DNA of 64,000 nucleotides from Brevundimonas aurantiaca (GCF_014199955.1 NZ_JACHOQ010000007.1:40097-104096), one strand, 5' to 3'. Counted from the first letter of the stretch, positions 22,414 to 36,655 are shown. The notes: generated by a model not told the origin, from the sequence alone. Numbers and translations: made by a program.

Positions 22414-23952
22414 ATGGCGGTTCTGAGACTGGTGCTGGGCGATCAGCTTTCGGGCGGCCTGACCGCCCTGGAGGGGCTGGATCCCGCCGCGGACACGGTG
22501 CTGATGGCCGAGGTGCGCGACGAGGCGACCTATGTCCGCCATCACAAGCAGAAGATCGCCCTGGTCTTCGCCGCCATGCGGAACCACGCCGAACGGCTGA
22601 GGGCTCGGGGCGTGCGGGTGCGCTATGTGGCGATCGACGATCCGGACAACAGCGGCTCCATCACGGGCGAACTGGCGCGGGCCCTGGCGGCGGGCGTCTA
22701 TGACCGCGCCGTCCTGACCGAATGCGGGGAATGGCGCCTGGCCGAACATCTGGCGGCCTTCGCCGAAGGGGCGGGCCTGCCCGTGGAGATCCGCGAGGAC
22801 CGGCGGTTCATCTGTTCCCACGACCGGTTCCGACGCTGGGCCTCGGGCAAGTCGCAGCTGCGGATGGAGTTCTTCTATCGCGAGATGCGGCGCGCGACCG
22901 GTCTGCTGATGGACGGCGATCAGCCGGAGGGCGGGCGCTGGAACTATGACGCCGAGAACCGCAAGAAGGCGCCGCGCGGGGTGAAGCCGCCCCAACGGCT
23001 GCGCATCACGCCCAACGCCATAGCCCAGGGGGCCATGGCGGACGTCGCCTGCCTGTTTCCCGATCATTTCGGCGCCCTGCACGACTTCGGCTGGCCGACG
23101 ACGGCCGAGGAGGCCGAGACGGTTCTGGAGGATTTCCTGGCGAACATCCTGCCCGGCTTCGGCGACTGGCAGGACGCCATGGCGGAGGATCAGCCGTGGA
23201 TGTGGCACGGGCTGATCTCGACGTCGTTGAACCTGGGCCTGCTTGATCCGGTGGACGTCTGCCGCCGGGCCGAGGCGGTCTATCGCGCCGGACGGGCGCC
23301 GTTGAACGCGGTCGAGGGCTTCATCCGCCAGATCCTGGGCTGGCGGGAGTTCGTGCGCGGAATCTACTGGCTGAAGGCGCCCGAATATCGGGCAAGGAAC
23401 TTCCTGGACGCGGACCGGAATCTGCCCTGGTTCTACTGGTCGGGCGAAACCGACATGGCCTGCGTGGCCGATGTGGTGAAGACGACGCGGGAGAACGCCT
23501 ACGCCCACCATATCCAGCGGCTGATGGTGACGGGCAATCTGGCCTTGCTGCTGGGCGTGCATCCGGATGCGGTCGACGACTGGTATATGGCCGTCTACGC
23601 CGACGCCTATGAGTGGGTGGAGATGCCCAATACACGGGGCATGGCCCTGTTCGCGGACGGCGGGATCGTGGGGTCCAAGCCCTATGCGGCGTCGGGGGCC
23701 TATATCGACCGGATGAGCGACTACTGCGGCGGTTGTCGCTATGACGTGAAGAGCAAGAGCGGCGACGCGGCCTGCCCGTTCAACCGGCTGTACTGGGGCT
23801 TTCTGGAGCGCAATCGGGGACGGCTGAGGGACAATCCGCGCCTGGCCATGCCCTATCGGACCCTGGACGGTTTTGGGGAGGCGAGGCGGGCGGCCCTGGC
23901 GGCGGAAGCCGAGGCGTGTCGCACCCTGCTGGGCGCGACGCCCAGGGATTGA
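22414..23952 (+). CDS. phrB: Iron-sulfur bacterial cryptochrome/(6-4) photolyase
   Basis: A 512-aa FeS-BCP group photolyase that repairs UV (6-4) photoproducts with FAD, a lumazine antenna and a [4Fe-4S] cluster (family knowledge from Agrobacterium PhrB). The start LVLGDQLSGGL is typical. Cluster cysteines: one in MACVADV and three in YCGGCRYDV...AACPF with CxxC-x12-C spacing, as in PhrB. The C-terminal flavin region includes NAYAHHIQRLMVTGNLALLL and WYMAVYADAYEWVEMPN. Operon with the DCC protein. Confidence 0.92.
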   Translation: MAVLRLVLGDQLSGGLTALEGLDPAADTVLMAEVRDEATYVRHHKQKIALVFAAMRNHAERLRARGVRVRYVAIDDPDNSGSITGELARALAAGVYDRAVLTECGEWRLAEHLAAFAEGAGLPVEIREDRRFICSHDRFRRWASGKSQLRMEFFYREMRRATGLLMDGDQPEGGRWNYDAENRKKAPRGVKPPQRLRITPNAIAQGAMADVACLFPDHFGALHDFGWPTTAEEAETVLEDFLANILPGFGDWQDAMAEDQPWMWHGLISTSLNLGLLDPVDVCRRAEAVYRAGRAPLNAVEGFIRQILGWREFVRGIYWLKAPEYRARNFLDADRNLPWFYWSGETDMACVADVVKTTRENAYAHHIQRLMVTGNLALLLGVHPDAVDDWYMAVYADAYEWVEMPNTRGMALFADGGIVGSKPYAASGAYIDRMSDYCGGCRYDVKSKSGDAACPFNRLYWGFLERNRGRLRDNPRLAMPYRTLDGFGEARRAALAAEAEACRTLLGATPRD

Positions 23953-24033
23953 GCGCGAGCTTGGCTGGAACCTCGACGGGAGCTGCGGGATTTGCTTGGC
24001 TGTTTCCCCGTTCGAGCCAGAGAGGTCGCCTCC

Positions 24034-24804
24034 ATGATCGCCCTTCGCCGCCCCGCCTCCCGTCTTCCTGTCCGTCTGCTGGCCGCCGCCGTCGCGGCCT
24101 CGGCCCTGTCGGCCTGCGCCTATAATGAGGCGCTCGGTCGCAACCAGCTGCTTCTGGTCGACAACGCCGCTCTGGCTCAGCAATCGAACGCCGCCTGGCG
24201 CGAGGCGATCAGCAAGCCGGGCGTCCAGACCTCGGGCGCCCAGGTCGATCGCATCCGTCGCGTCGGCAACCGTCTGGTCCAGGCGGCGGGCCTCGGCGAC
24301 CGGACCTGGGACTATGCGGTCTTCAGCGAGAAGAGCCCGAACGCCTTCGTCCTGCCATCCGGCCAGATCGGCGTGACCGACAGCCTGCTGGCCCTGGTCC
24401 AGAACGACGACCAGTTGGCGACCGTGATCGGCCATGAGATCGGCCATGTCGTCGCCAACCACGCCGCCGAGCGGGCGTCGAGCCAGGCGGCGACCTCCAT
24501 CGGCCTGGCGGCCGTCGGCGGGGCGGCGGGGCGTTACGGCGACGCGGTCAACGCCTATGGCGGTCTGGCGGCCCAGTACGGTCTGCTGCTGCCCTATTCA
24601 CGGCGCGACGAGCTGGAGGCCGACCGGCTGGGCGTGGACTATATGCAGGCCGCCGGTTTCCGCCCGTCCCAGGCCGTGGCCCTGTGGCGGCTGATGGCGG
24701 CCCAGCGTCAGGCCAGCATTCCGCAGTTCGCCTCGACCCACCCGTCGGACGCGACCCGGATCGACCTGCTGCAGCAATATATCGCCGGCAAGGGCTGGAG
24801 CTGA
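24034..24804 (+). CDS. M48 family metalloprotease lipoprotein
   Basis: A 256-aa zinc endopeptidase similar to LoiP/BepA-type periplasmic proteases. The signal peptide ends in a lipobox, LSAC, so the mature protein starts at Cys28 and is lipid-anchored. The active site HEIGH is near residue 135 (TVIGHEIGHVVANHAAER), and the third zinc ligand Glu is in DELEADRLGVDYM. Likely role: quality control of envelope proteins. ATG 24034 is chosen because it opens the signal peptide. Confidence 0.9.
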   Translation: MIALRRPASRLPVRLLAAAVAASALSACAYNEALGRNQLLLVDNAALAQQSNAAWREAISKPGVQTSGAQVDRIRRVGNRLVQAAGLGDRTWDYAVFSEKSPNAFVLPSGQIGVTDSLLALVQNDDQLATVIGHEIGHVVANHAAERASSQAATSIGLAAVGGAAGRYGDAVNAYGGLAAQYGLLLPYSRRDELEADRLGVDYMQAAGFRPSQAVALWRLMAAQRQASIPQFASTHPSDATRIDLLQQYIAGKGWS

Positions 24805-25059
24805 TCAGACCTTGATGTCAAGATAGGTCCCCGGACGCATGATCCGGGGCGGCTGTCCGTCGGTCGATGGCGAGGGCGGGGTCGGCCGCGTCGGGCTTGC
24901 GGCGGGCGTCTGAGGCTGGATCGGAGCAGCCTGGATCGGATTGGCCTGGACCTGGTTCAGGGCCGCGCGGAAGAAGGCGGCCTGGGCGTTGCGCGCCGAC
25001 GAGGTCTCGCCGCCGGACGGCGGAAGGGTCTGGGGCAAACCTGGACGAATCGCGCTCAT
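24805..25059 (-). CDS. Small Pro/Ala-rich conserved-looking protein
   Basis: An 84-aa protein, unrecognised. It has a helical N-terminal segment (SARNAQAAFFRAALNQVQ), a Pro-rich low-complexity middle (about residues 40-70), and a compact end RIMRPGTYLDIKV that looks like a conserved tail. No signal or transmembrane segment. A perfect CtrA-type box lies 59-74 bp upstream of the ATG at 25059, so it may be cell-cycle controlled. It converges on the M48 gene with zero gap. Coding status rests on codon pattern and promoter context. Confidence 0.6.
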   Translation of the reverse strand: MSAIRPGLPQTLPPSGGETSSARNAQAAFFRAALNQVQANPIQAAPIQPQTPAASPTRPTPPSPSTDGQPPRIMRPGTYLDIKV

Positions 25060-25117
25060 AGCCAACCGTTAACGCATCGCGGGGCGACAATCGTTAACAA
25101 GATCTCAGGAAAGAAGG

Positions 25118-25133
25118 TTAATCCCGGCTTAAC
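25118..25133. promoter_or_regulatory. CtrA-type binding box (TTAA-N7-TTAAC)
   Basis: TTAA (25118-25121), seven bases, TTAA (25129-25132), then C. This is a full match to the CtrA consensus of Caulobacterales, and it reads as TTAA-N7-TTAAC in both directions apart from the last base. It sits between ccmG (which it slightly overlaps at the 3' end) and the leftward small gene. Binding is inferred. Confidence 0.6.
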
Positions 25134-25695
25134 GGCTGCTTTTTGAAGGCGGGGCGCGGGCCGGCGCCTGCATGGAGGCGACCAGCCGCTCGATGTCGGC
25201 GTCGTTCAGCAGGGGGCCGGACTGTTTGGCGGTGATCCGGCCCATGGCGTCCACGGCGAAGGTCTCCGGCACGCCGGATATGCCCAGGTCCAGCCCGGCC
25301 CGACCTTCGCGATCGACCAGGACCATGGAATAGGGATCGCCCAGCTCGTCCAGGAAGGCGCGGGTGGCGACCGGCTCGTCCTTATAGGCCACGCCGACGA
25401 CGGCGATCCCGCGCGCCTTGAGGGCCAGAAGCTTGGGGTGTTCGATCCGGCAGGGGGCGCACCAGGAGGCGAAGACATTGACCAGCATGGGCCGTCCCAC
25501 CCCGGCGGTCTTCAGGTCCAGATTGCCCGGCCCGGCCGTGTCGCCCTCCAGCATGGGCAGGACGGTCTCGGGGATGGGCTGGCCGAGCAGGGCGTCGGGC
25601 TTGAAGGCCGGGTCGCGCTTCAGCGACCAGCCGGCGAACAGGGCGAACAGGGCGACCGCCACGACGAGCGGCAGCAGGGCCAGCCAGCGGTTCAT
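25129..25695 (-). CDS. ccmG: Cytochrome c biogenesis thiol:disulfide protein CcmG/DsbE
   Basis: A membrane-anchored periplasmic thioredoxin that reduces apocytochrome c or its CcmH partner before heme attachment. One N-terminal transmembrane helix (about residues 4-22) is followed by the thioredoxin fold with the active site WCAPC in NVFASWCAPCRIEHP, the cis-Pro loop SGVPETF, and a C-terminal Lys/Ser tail. ATG 25695 overlaps the ccmD stop (ATGA), so it is translationally coupled. It is the last gene of ccmABCDG. Confidence 0.93.
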   Translation of the reverse strand: MNRWLALLPLVVAVALFALFAGWSLKRDPAFKPDALLGQPIPETVLPMLEGDTAGPGNLDLKTAGVGRPMLVNVFASWCAPCRIEHPKLLALKARGIAVVGVAYKDEPVATRAFLDELGDPYSMVLVDREGRAGLDLGISGVPETFAVDAMGRITAKQSGPLLNDADIERLVASMQAPARAPPSKSSR

Positions 25696-25910
25696 TTTAA
25701 GGGCCCTATCGCGCTTTGCGCTGCTTGAGGACGCAGGGAGACAGCCGCGTCTGATGTCGCGCTCTGGTCTTTTTCCAGACGCTCGAGTTCCCGCTTCCAT
25801 TTGCGCGAGGCGATCACGGCGCGGACCGTCAGGGCGGCCAGGACCAGGGCGCTGACGCCCCAGGCAGGCCAGACGAAGGCGGCGTAGGGCGCCATGTCGA
25901 GGTCGAGCAT
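25692..25910 (-). CDS. ccmD: Heme exporter protein CcmD
   Basis: A 72-aa small membrane protein. The single helix (about 8-30, AFVWPAWGVSALVLAALTVRAV) followed by basic RKWKRELERL is the CcmD pattern; it assists release of heme-loaded CcmE from CcmABC. The C-terminal 25 residues are longer than usual and polar. It overlaps ccmG by 4 bp and follows ccmC by 1 bp. Confidence 0.85.
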   Translation of the reverse strand: MLDLDMAPYAAFVWPAWGVSALVLAALTVRAVIASRKWKRELERLEKDQSATSDAAVSLRPQAAQSAIGPLK

Positions 25911-25911
25911 C

Positions 25912-26631
25912 TTAGGCCTCCAGCGCCTTTCGCGCGCGCAGGGTCAGGACGCGGCGGCGGCGGATCTCGGTGCGGATCGCCGTCAGCCACAGGGCCGCGA
26001 ACAACACCCCATAGGCCGCCAGCATGGTCAGGAAGGGGGGCAGATAGACGGGATCCAGGCCCGAGGCGCCCGGCGTCAGGAAGCTGGCCGGCTGGTGCAG
26101 GGTGTTCCACCAGTCGACCGAGAATTTGACGATGGGCAGGTTGATCAGCCCGACCAGGCCCAGGACGGCGGCGGCGCGGGCGCCCTTCTGCTCGTCGTCG
26201 ATCGAGGCCCGAAGCGCCATATAGCCGAGATAGAAGAGGAACAGCACCAGGACGCTGGTCAGGCGCGCGTCCCAGACCCACCAGGTTCCCCACATGGGCT
26301 GGCCCCACAGCGAGCCGGTGAAAAGAGCCAGGGCGGTGAAGGCGGCGCCGGGCAGGGCGGCGGCCCGGGCGGCGGCGTCGGCCAGGGCGTGGCGGAAGAC
26401 CAGGGCGAAGAAGCTGGAGACCCCGAGCGCCGCATAGGCCCCCAGGCCCAGGCTGGCGGCGGGCACATGGACGAACATGATCCGCACCGTGTCGCCCTGC
26501 TGATAGTCGGCGGGCACGGTGAAGCTGAGCCAGGTTCCAACCGCCAGCAGGACGGCGGCGGCCGTCCACAGCACCGGCGTCAGCGGGCCGGTGAAGCGCA
26601 TGAACCGCTGCGGATTGGACAGGCCGAACAT
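25912..26631 (-). CDS. ccmC: Heme exporter / heme-handling protein CcmC
   Basis: A 239-aa inner-membrane protein of the heme-handling family. Six hydrophobic helices flank the tryptophan-rich periplasmic signature GTWWVWDARLTS near residue 118-130, with conserved His in FVHVPAA and in NTLHQPAS, the axial heme ligands in this family. It loads heme onto CcmE. It is separated from ccmB by a 193-bp spacer carrying a palindromic repeat, unusual inside this otherwise tight operon. Confidence 0.94.
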   Translation of the reverse strand: MFGLSNPQRFMRFTGPLTPVLWTAAAVLLAVGTWLSFTVPADYQQGDTVRIMFVHVPAASLGLGAYAALGVSSFFALVFRHALADAAARAAALPGAAFTALALFTGSLWGQPMWGTWWVWDARLTSVLVLFLFYLGYMALRASIDDEQKGARAAAVLGLVGLINLPIVKFSVDWWNTLHQPASFLTPGASGLDPVYLPPFLTMLAAYGVLFAALWLTAIRTEIRRRRVLTLRARKALEA

Positions 26632-26690
26632 GGTGTCAGCGATTACGCGGCGGGACGGCGGCGGGCAAGCGGCGTGTCACGGCGTCCCCT

Positions 26691-26826
26691 AGAGCCTGAT
26701 CCGTTGAGGAGGAACCGCTTCGCGGTTCCGCTGAAACGGTGAATCAGGCTCCAGATTTAAAGCGAGAGCATGATTCACGCTTCTGTCGGAACCGCGAAGC
26801 GGTTCCGTCCGAAACGATCATGCTCT
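26691..26826. repeat. Bipartite palindromic element, copy 1
   Basis: Two hairpins in tandem. Left half: AGCCTGAT...ATCAGGCT arms around the palindromic core GGAACCGCTTCGCGGTTCC. Right half: AGAGCATGAT...ATCATGCTCT arms around GGAACCGCGAAGCGGTTCC. The ends AGAGCCTGATC and GATCATGCTCT are inverted with one mismatch. A second copy, of near-identical sequence in the right half, lies at 62328-62462. This copy sits between ccmB and ccmC. Confidence 0.92.
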
Positions 26827-27532
26827 ACCCTTGGGCGTTCCTGACCGCCGCCGCCCCGGCGAAGGCGGCGATGACCCCGGCGAACAGGACATAGGCGGTC
26901 AGGAAGGCCAGGGCCGGGGCGGGCGACTGGCCGGACGCCGCCCGCTCCAGCGCGCCGGCGCCGAACACCACGGGCGGGATGAACAGGGGCAGGACCACGA
27001 CGGCGATCAGCAGGCCGCCCCGCTTGGCGCCCAGGGCCAGGGCGGCGCCCAGGGCGCCGGTCAAGGCGAAGCCCGCCCCGCCGATCAGGGCCGACAGGGC
27101 GGCCAGGGGCGCCAGAGAAACCGGCAGGCCCAGGGCCAGGGCGGCGACCGGCGCGGTCAGGGCCAGGGGCAGGCCGACGGCGATCCACTGGGCCAGGGCC
27201 TTGATCAGAACCACCGATTCCAGCGGCAGATGGCCGATCGCCAACAGGTCCAGCGCCCCGTCCTCCAGGTCCCGTTCGAACAGCCGCTCCAGCGACAGCA
27301 GCGAGGCGAGGGCCAGGGCCAGCCAGGCGATCCCGCCCGCCACCGGCGAAAGCGTGCGCGGATCGCCCCCCGCCGCCAGGGGCAGGACGGCGGTCAGGCA
27401 GGCGAAGAAGCCGCAGGCCAGAAGCGGGCCGCCCCCGCCGCTCCAGGCCAGGTCCAGCTCCCGTTCCAGCAAGACGCGCGTCGCGCCCCGGAGGCCCGGC
27501 GGGCGGGGTTCGGCGTCCACCGGCCGGCTCAC
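26825..27532 (-). CDS. ccmB: Heme exporter ABC transporter permease CcmB
   Basis: A 235-aa membrane subunit of the CcmAB transporter. Six hydrophobic helices are visible, starting at [18 protein letters not shown] and ending [20 protein letters not shown]; the conserved cytoplasmic segment [16 protein letters not shown] lies near residue 80. The start is GTG 27532, overlapping the ccmA stop in GTGA. The stop overlaps the edge of the palindromic element by two bases. Confidence 0.9.
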   Translation of the reverse strand: MSRPVDAEPRPPGLRGATRVLLERELDLAWSGGGGPLLACGFFACLTAVLPLAAGGDPRTLSPVAGGIAWLALALASLLSLERLFERDLEDGALDLLAIGHLPLESVVLIKALAQWIAVGLPLALTAPVAALALGLPVSLAPLAALSALIGGAGFALTGALGAALALGAKRGGLLIAVVVLPLFIPPVVFGAGALERAASGQSPAPALAFLTAYVLFAGVIAAFAGAAAVRNAQG

Positions 27533-28152
27533 GCCAGACCTCCCAGGTCCAGGGTGCGGGCCGGGATGGGCAGGGGGTCGTGGACGGCGGCGAGGATCAG
27601 GCCGTCGGCCTCGAGATGACGGCGCATCTGGTCGGCGAAGACGGCGCGCCAGCGGGCGTCCAGCGGGGCCATGGGCTCGTCCAGCAGCCACAGGGCGCGC
27701 GGCGATCCGACCAGCCGGCCCATGGCCAGACGACGGCGCTGGCCGGCGGACAGGCGCCGAACCTCAAGGTCCAGCAGGGGCTCAAGGCCGAACGCCTCGA
27801 CGGCGTGATCGAAGCCGGTCTGGGTGTGGCCCAGCCAGTCGCATTGGAAGCCCAACTCCCGGCGGGCCGTGCGTCCGGTCTTCAGTCCGTCCTGGTGGCC
27901 GAGGAAATGCACTTCGCGCCCGCGCGCCAGATGGTCGTCCAGCCGATTGCCGTCGCCGTCGTGAAAGGCGATCTCGCCCGCGTCGGGTCGCAGCAGGCCG
28001 GCGACGGTCCGCAGCAGACTGGTCTTGCCCGCCCCGTTGGCGCCGGTCAGCGCCACGGCCTCTCCGGCCTGCAGGCGCAGGTCCAGGCCGGTGAACAACC
28101 GCCGTCCGCCGCGCGAGACGGTCAGGTCGGAGAGGGAGAGGGCGTGGATCAT
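27529..28152 (-). CDS. ccmA: Heme exporter ABC transporter ATP-binding protein CcmA
   Basis: A 207-aa ATPase driving release of holo-CcmE. Walker [10 protein letters not shown] near residue 35-43, signature [12 protein letters not shown], Walker B LWLLDEP and an AVHDPLP switch-type His are present. ATG 28152 is the first Met giving the usual CcmA N-terminus; an upstream open extension runs through a repeat module and is not coding. It is the first gene of ccmABCDG; ccmE, ccmF and ccmH are not in the window. Confidence 0.93.
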   Translation of the reverse strand: MIHALSLSDLTVSRGGRRLFTGLDLRLQAGEAVALTGANGAGKTSLLRTVAGLLRPDAGEIAFHDGDGNRLDDHLARGREVHFLGHQDGLKTGRTARRELGFQCDWLGHTQTGFDHAVEAFGLEPLLDLEVRRLSAGQRRRLAMGRLVGSPRALWLLDEPMAPLDARWRAVFADQMRRHLEADGLILAAVHDPLPIPARTLDLGGLA

Positions 28153-28160
28153 TGCGACAT

Positions 28161-28312
28161 TCTCCCTCCCCCGGCGGGGGAGGGTGGTCGCGGAGCGACC
28201 GGGTGGGGGCGGCCCGGCGGGGATGGGGAGCGTTTGCAGGGCGTTATTTCGCCTGGCCCTCCCCACCCGGCCTCGCTTCGCTCGGCCACCCTCCCCCGCC
28301 GGGGGAGGGAGA
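28161..28312. repeat. Intergenic inverted-repeat module, copy 3 (27-bp perfect arms)
   Basis: Perfect 27-bp inverted repeat: 28161-28187 (begins TCTCCCTCCCCCGGC) against 28286-28312. Each arm is itself a hairpin (CCCTCCCCC GGC GGGGGAGGG). The ~98-bp centre is GC-rich. It lies just upstream of ccmA and about 200 bp before acnA. It belongs to the same loose family as the copies at 14.5, 19.6, 44.2 and 49.0 kb. Confidence 0.92.
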
Positions 28313-28512
28313 GCCAGGCCGCTGTTTTGAGAACCTTTCTCAATGTCCACGTCGGGGGTGTGGACACATGGACGGTGCGATCGAGCGGGTCTATAGGCAC
28401 GCTTGCCGCAGCAGGCTTTCGCCGCGCGCGCAGGGGCCCTGTGAGCCGCTGCGTCTGCCGCGCGAAGGCGCAACCGGATTGTCGGGCGGCGCTGACCAGA
28501 GGAAAACTCTCC
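28313..28512 (+). promoter_or_regulatory. Leader/promoter region of acnA
   Basis: 200 bp between the repeat module and acnA. It contains a small hairpin (GTCCAC...GTGGAC near 28349-28367) and an RBS-like AGAGGAAAA before the ATG. No exact sigma-70, EcfG or CtrA motif could be fixed. Confidence 0.35.
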
Positions 28513-31239
<2,727 letters not shown>

Positions 31240-31264
31240 TCGGCGGCGCGCTGAGATAGAAAGA

Positions 31265-31296
31265 GGGCCGGCGGAGCGATCCGCCGGCCCTTTTTG
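31265..31296 (+). terminator. Rho-independent terminator after acnA
   Basis: Perfect 12-bp stem AGGGCCGGCGGA (31265-31276) / TCCGCCGGCCCT (31281-31292), loop GCGA, followed by TTTT. Confidence 0.95.
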
Positions 31297-31350
31297 TTGG
31301 GCGCCGTGCCGCGCCGGTTCTGCCTTGACGTCACGCGAACGGACCTCGCC

Positions 31351-31812
31351 TTACCGGACGGTCGATCCGAAGATTTGAGCACACAGGCCATGCCCGGTAC
31401 GGGCGCCTGCGTCGCTTTGGTTCGGGGCTCCTGTGTAAAGCACCAGCGGCGCAACCTCGTCGATCCCAATGCGATAGCGGCCCACCACGCGATCATTGTC
31501 TGCTGGATCGGTCAACTCGAACGTGGTGACGAGATGGGCGCGATCCGGCTGTTCGATATGCGCTCTGAGGTCGAGTTCGCGATCCCCGGTGGCGCAATGG
31601 TTCAACGCCGCTCGCAGATCCTCGCTGAAATGGGGCAGGGGCATGTTGTAAAGGCTGGTCGAGGTTATGTTCATGTTGCGTACGCGCGCCTGGGCGGCGA
31701 GGTCGGAAGAAAGAGCGAATTCAGCGCCGCCGGAAATCGCTTTCGGCGTGGCGGCGCAGCCTGCGGCGCCGATAGCTAGCCCAAACATCAGCGCAACCCG
31801 ATAGGCCGCCAT
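31351..31812 (-). CDS. Hypothetical lipoprotein
   Basis: A 153-aa protein, unrecognised. The signal peptide ends with lipobox-like IGAAGC, so lipidation at Cys19 is likely. The mature part has two further cysteines (NHCATG and GLCAQIF) that could pair, a strand-rich segment HLVTTFELTDPADNDRVVGRYRIG, and an acidic loop. ATG 31812 is chosen because GGAG lies 8 nt upstream; an ATG nine codons earlier is possible. GC and codon use are lower than in acnA, suggesting recent arrival. Confidence 0.65.
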   Translation of the reverse strand: MAAYRVALMFGLAIGAAGCAATPKAISGGAEFALSSDLAAQARVRNMNITSTSLYNMPLPHFSEDLRAALNHCATGDRELDLRAHIEQPDRAHLVTTFELTDPADNDRVVGRYRIGIDEVAPLVLYTGAPNQSDAGARTGHGLCAQIFGSTVR

Positions 31813-31880
31813 CGCTGTCTCCGTGTGCAACCTCACCATGAAGATGTTGTAGCTCAAGCGCGAATGGCGCGCTACCGGTC

Positions 31881-35195
<3,315 letters not shown>

Positions 35196-35218
35196 TCGGG
35201 CGCAGAAGCAGAGGCGAA

Positions 35219-35248
35219 GGGGGCGGGCGTCGCAAGGCGTCCGCCCTT
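35219..35248 (+). terminator. Probable terminator after katG
   Basis: Stem GGGCGGGCG (35221-35229) / CGTCCGCCC (35238-35246) with one G:T pair and an 8-nt loop, then a short TTAT. The weak T-tract lowers confidence. Confidence 0.5.
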
Positions 35249-35311
35249 ATCCTTGTCTGATGAACTGTCACGCAGCGCCGTTAAACTGGGGCGACAGCAG
35301 GGGACGCCGCC

Positions 35312-35893
35312 ATGACCACCATCGTAACGCTTCTGACGCCGGACTATGCGGATTGGGAGACCGCCCTGATCATGGCGGGGGCGCGCAGCCATTATGGGTT
35401 TGAGACCCTGTTCGCCTCGCCCGATGGGGAGGAGGTGGTGTCGGCCGGCGGCCTGTTGGTCGTTCCAAATCTCTCGATCGAAGACATCGAGGTGGACGAG
35501 ATCGACGCCGTCCTGGTGAACGGCGGCTCCATCTGGCGCCAGCCCGGCGCGCCGGACGTCTCCGACCTGTTGCGCCGGGCGCATGAAGCCGGAAAGACGG
35601 TGGGCGGCATCTGCGACGGAACCCTGGCCCTGGCGCGCGCGGGCCTGCTGGACGACCGGCCCCATACCGCCAACGGGCCAGACAGCCTCTCCGTCACCGG
35701 CTACGGCGGGGCGGCCCATTACCGCGACCAGCCTCACGCCGTTCTGGCCGACCGGGTCGTCACGGCGGCGGGCACGGCGCCGGTCAGCTTCATGGGGGCG
35801 GTGCTGGACTCGCTGGGGCTGAAGAGCGCCGAGCTGGACGCCTATCTCAGCCTGTTCGGCGCGGAACACCTCGCCCCGGTCAGCGCAGCCTGA
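35312..35893 (+). CDS. DJ-1/PfpI family protein
   Basis: A 193-aa protein of the DJ-1/PfpI (class I glutamine amidotransferase-like) superfamily. The nucleophile-elbow cysteine is in GGICDGTLALARAGLL (about residue 100), with an acidic Glu near residue 16 (DWETALI) and His in TANGPDSL-GYGGAAHYRD. Family members include glyoxalases and chaperone-like proteins; the substrate cannot be told. Its position after katG hints at an oxidative or carbonyl stress role (inference). It overlaps the convergent cyclotransferase by 14 bp. Confidence 0.83.
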   Translation: MTTIVTLLTPDYADWETALIMAGARSHYGFETLFASPDGEEVVSAGGLLVVPNLSIEDIEVDEIDAVLVNGGSIWRQPGAPDVSDLLRRAHEAGKTVGGICDGTLALARAGLLDDRPHTANGPDSLSVTGYGGAAHYRDQPHAVLADRVVTAAGTAPVSFMGAVLDSLGLKSAELDAYLSLFGAEHLAPVSAA

Positions 35894-36653
35894 TCTCGTA
35901 CAGCTGGGGCCAGCGCTTGCCGGTGACGAACAGCCGCTTGCCCGCAGCGTCCCAGGCGATGCCGTTCAGGACGTCGTCGTTCGGGTCCAGGCCCGCGTCC
36001 TTGGGGACCAGGTCCGTCAGGTCGATGAAGGCCTTCACCACCCCGGTCTCCGGGTCGATGCGGGCGATGCGGTTGTCCTGCCACAGATTGGCGAAGACCT
36101 CGCCGTCGATCCATTCCAGCTCATTGATCTGGTCCAGCGGCCGGCCGTCGGCGGTGACGGAGATCCGGCCGGTCTCGGCCAGGGTGTCGGGATCGAGGAA
36201 GCGGATCTGATCGGTGCCGTCGCTCATGATCAGTCGGCGTCCGTCGGTGGTCAGCCCCCAACCCTCGCCCGGATAGGAGAAGCCGCCCAGGGGCGAGAAG
36301 TCCTCCAGCTTGAAGATGAAGCCGATGTGGTTGCGCCAGGTCAGATTATAGAGCTTGCCGTTCAGGGCGGCCAAACCCTCGCCGAAATAGACGGTGGGCA
36401 GGTCGTGGCGGCGCAGGATTTCGCCGTCCTCCAACCGCACCTGGCGCACCGACGACGGATAGAGGCCCGTGCTCTCGTAAAGGGCGCCGGCGTGGAAGAA
36501 GAGGCCCTCGGTGAAGGCCGTCCGGTCATGCGGATAGGCGTGCACCACCTGATAGGCCTGGGTCGGAACCTCGGCCCGAACGGGCAGGGTCGCGCCCACC
36601 GCCAGCAGCAGGCCGACGATCAGGCCGGCGAAGCGCAGGGGCGGGCGCGGCAT
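35880..36653 (-). CDS. Glutaminyl-peptide cyclotransferase (bacterial beta-propeller type)
   Basis: A 257-aa exported enzyme forming N-terminal pyroglutamate from glutamine. The Sec signal ends near residue 27 (VRAE). Family landmarks of the glutamine cyclotransferase beta-propeller: HDRTAFTEGLFF, ESTGLYPSSVRQV, FGEGLAALNGKLYNLTWRN, GEGWGLTTDGR, LMSDGT-like IMSDGTDQI, NELEWIDGEVFANLW, and VLNGIAWD near the end. It follows terC by 2 bp, so the two are in one operon. Confidence 0.9.
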   Translation of the reverse strand: MPRPPLRFAGLIVGLLLAVGATLPVRAEVPTQAYQVVHAYPHDRTAFTEGLFFHAGALYESTGLYPSSVRQVRLEDGEILRRHDLPTVYFGEGLAALNGKLYNLTWRNHIGFIFKLEDFSPLGGFSYPGEGWGLTTDGRRLIMSDGTDQIRFLDPDTLAETGRISVTADGRPLDQINELEWIDGEVFANLWQDNRIARIDPETGVVKAFIDLTDLVPKDAGLDPNDDVLNGIAWDAAGKRLFVTGKRWPQLYEIRLR

Positions 36654-36655
36654 GG

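Noticed and set aside
21907..24462. The large upstream extension of the DUF3429 frame
   Set aside because: It runs antisense through the DCC protein, photolyase and M48 genes; only the last 153 codons look like protein.
26710..26810. GGAAC words in the palindromic element as EcfG promoters
   Set aside because: They belong to the GGAACCGC palindrome cores and lack CGTT at 16-17 bp.
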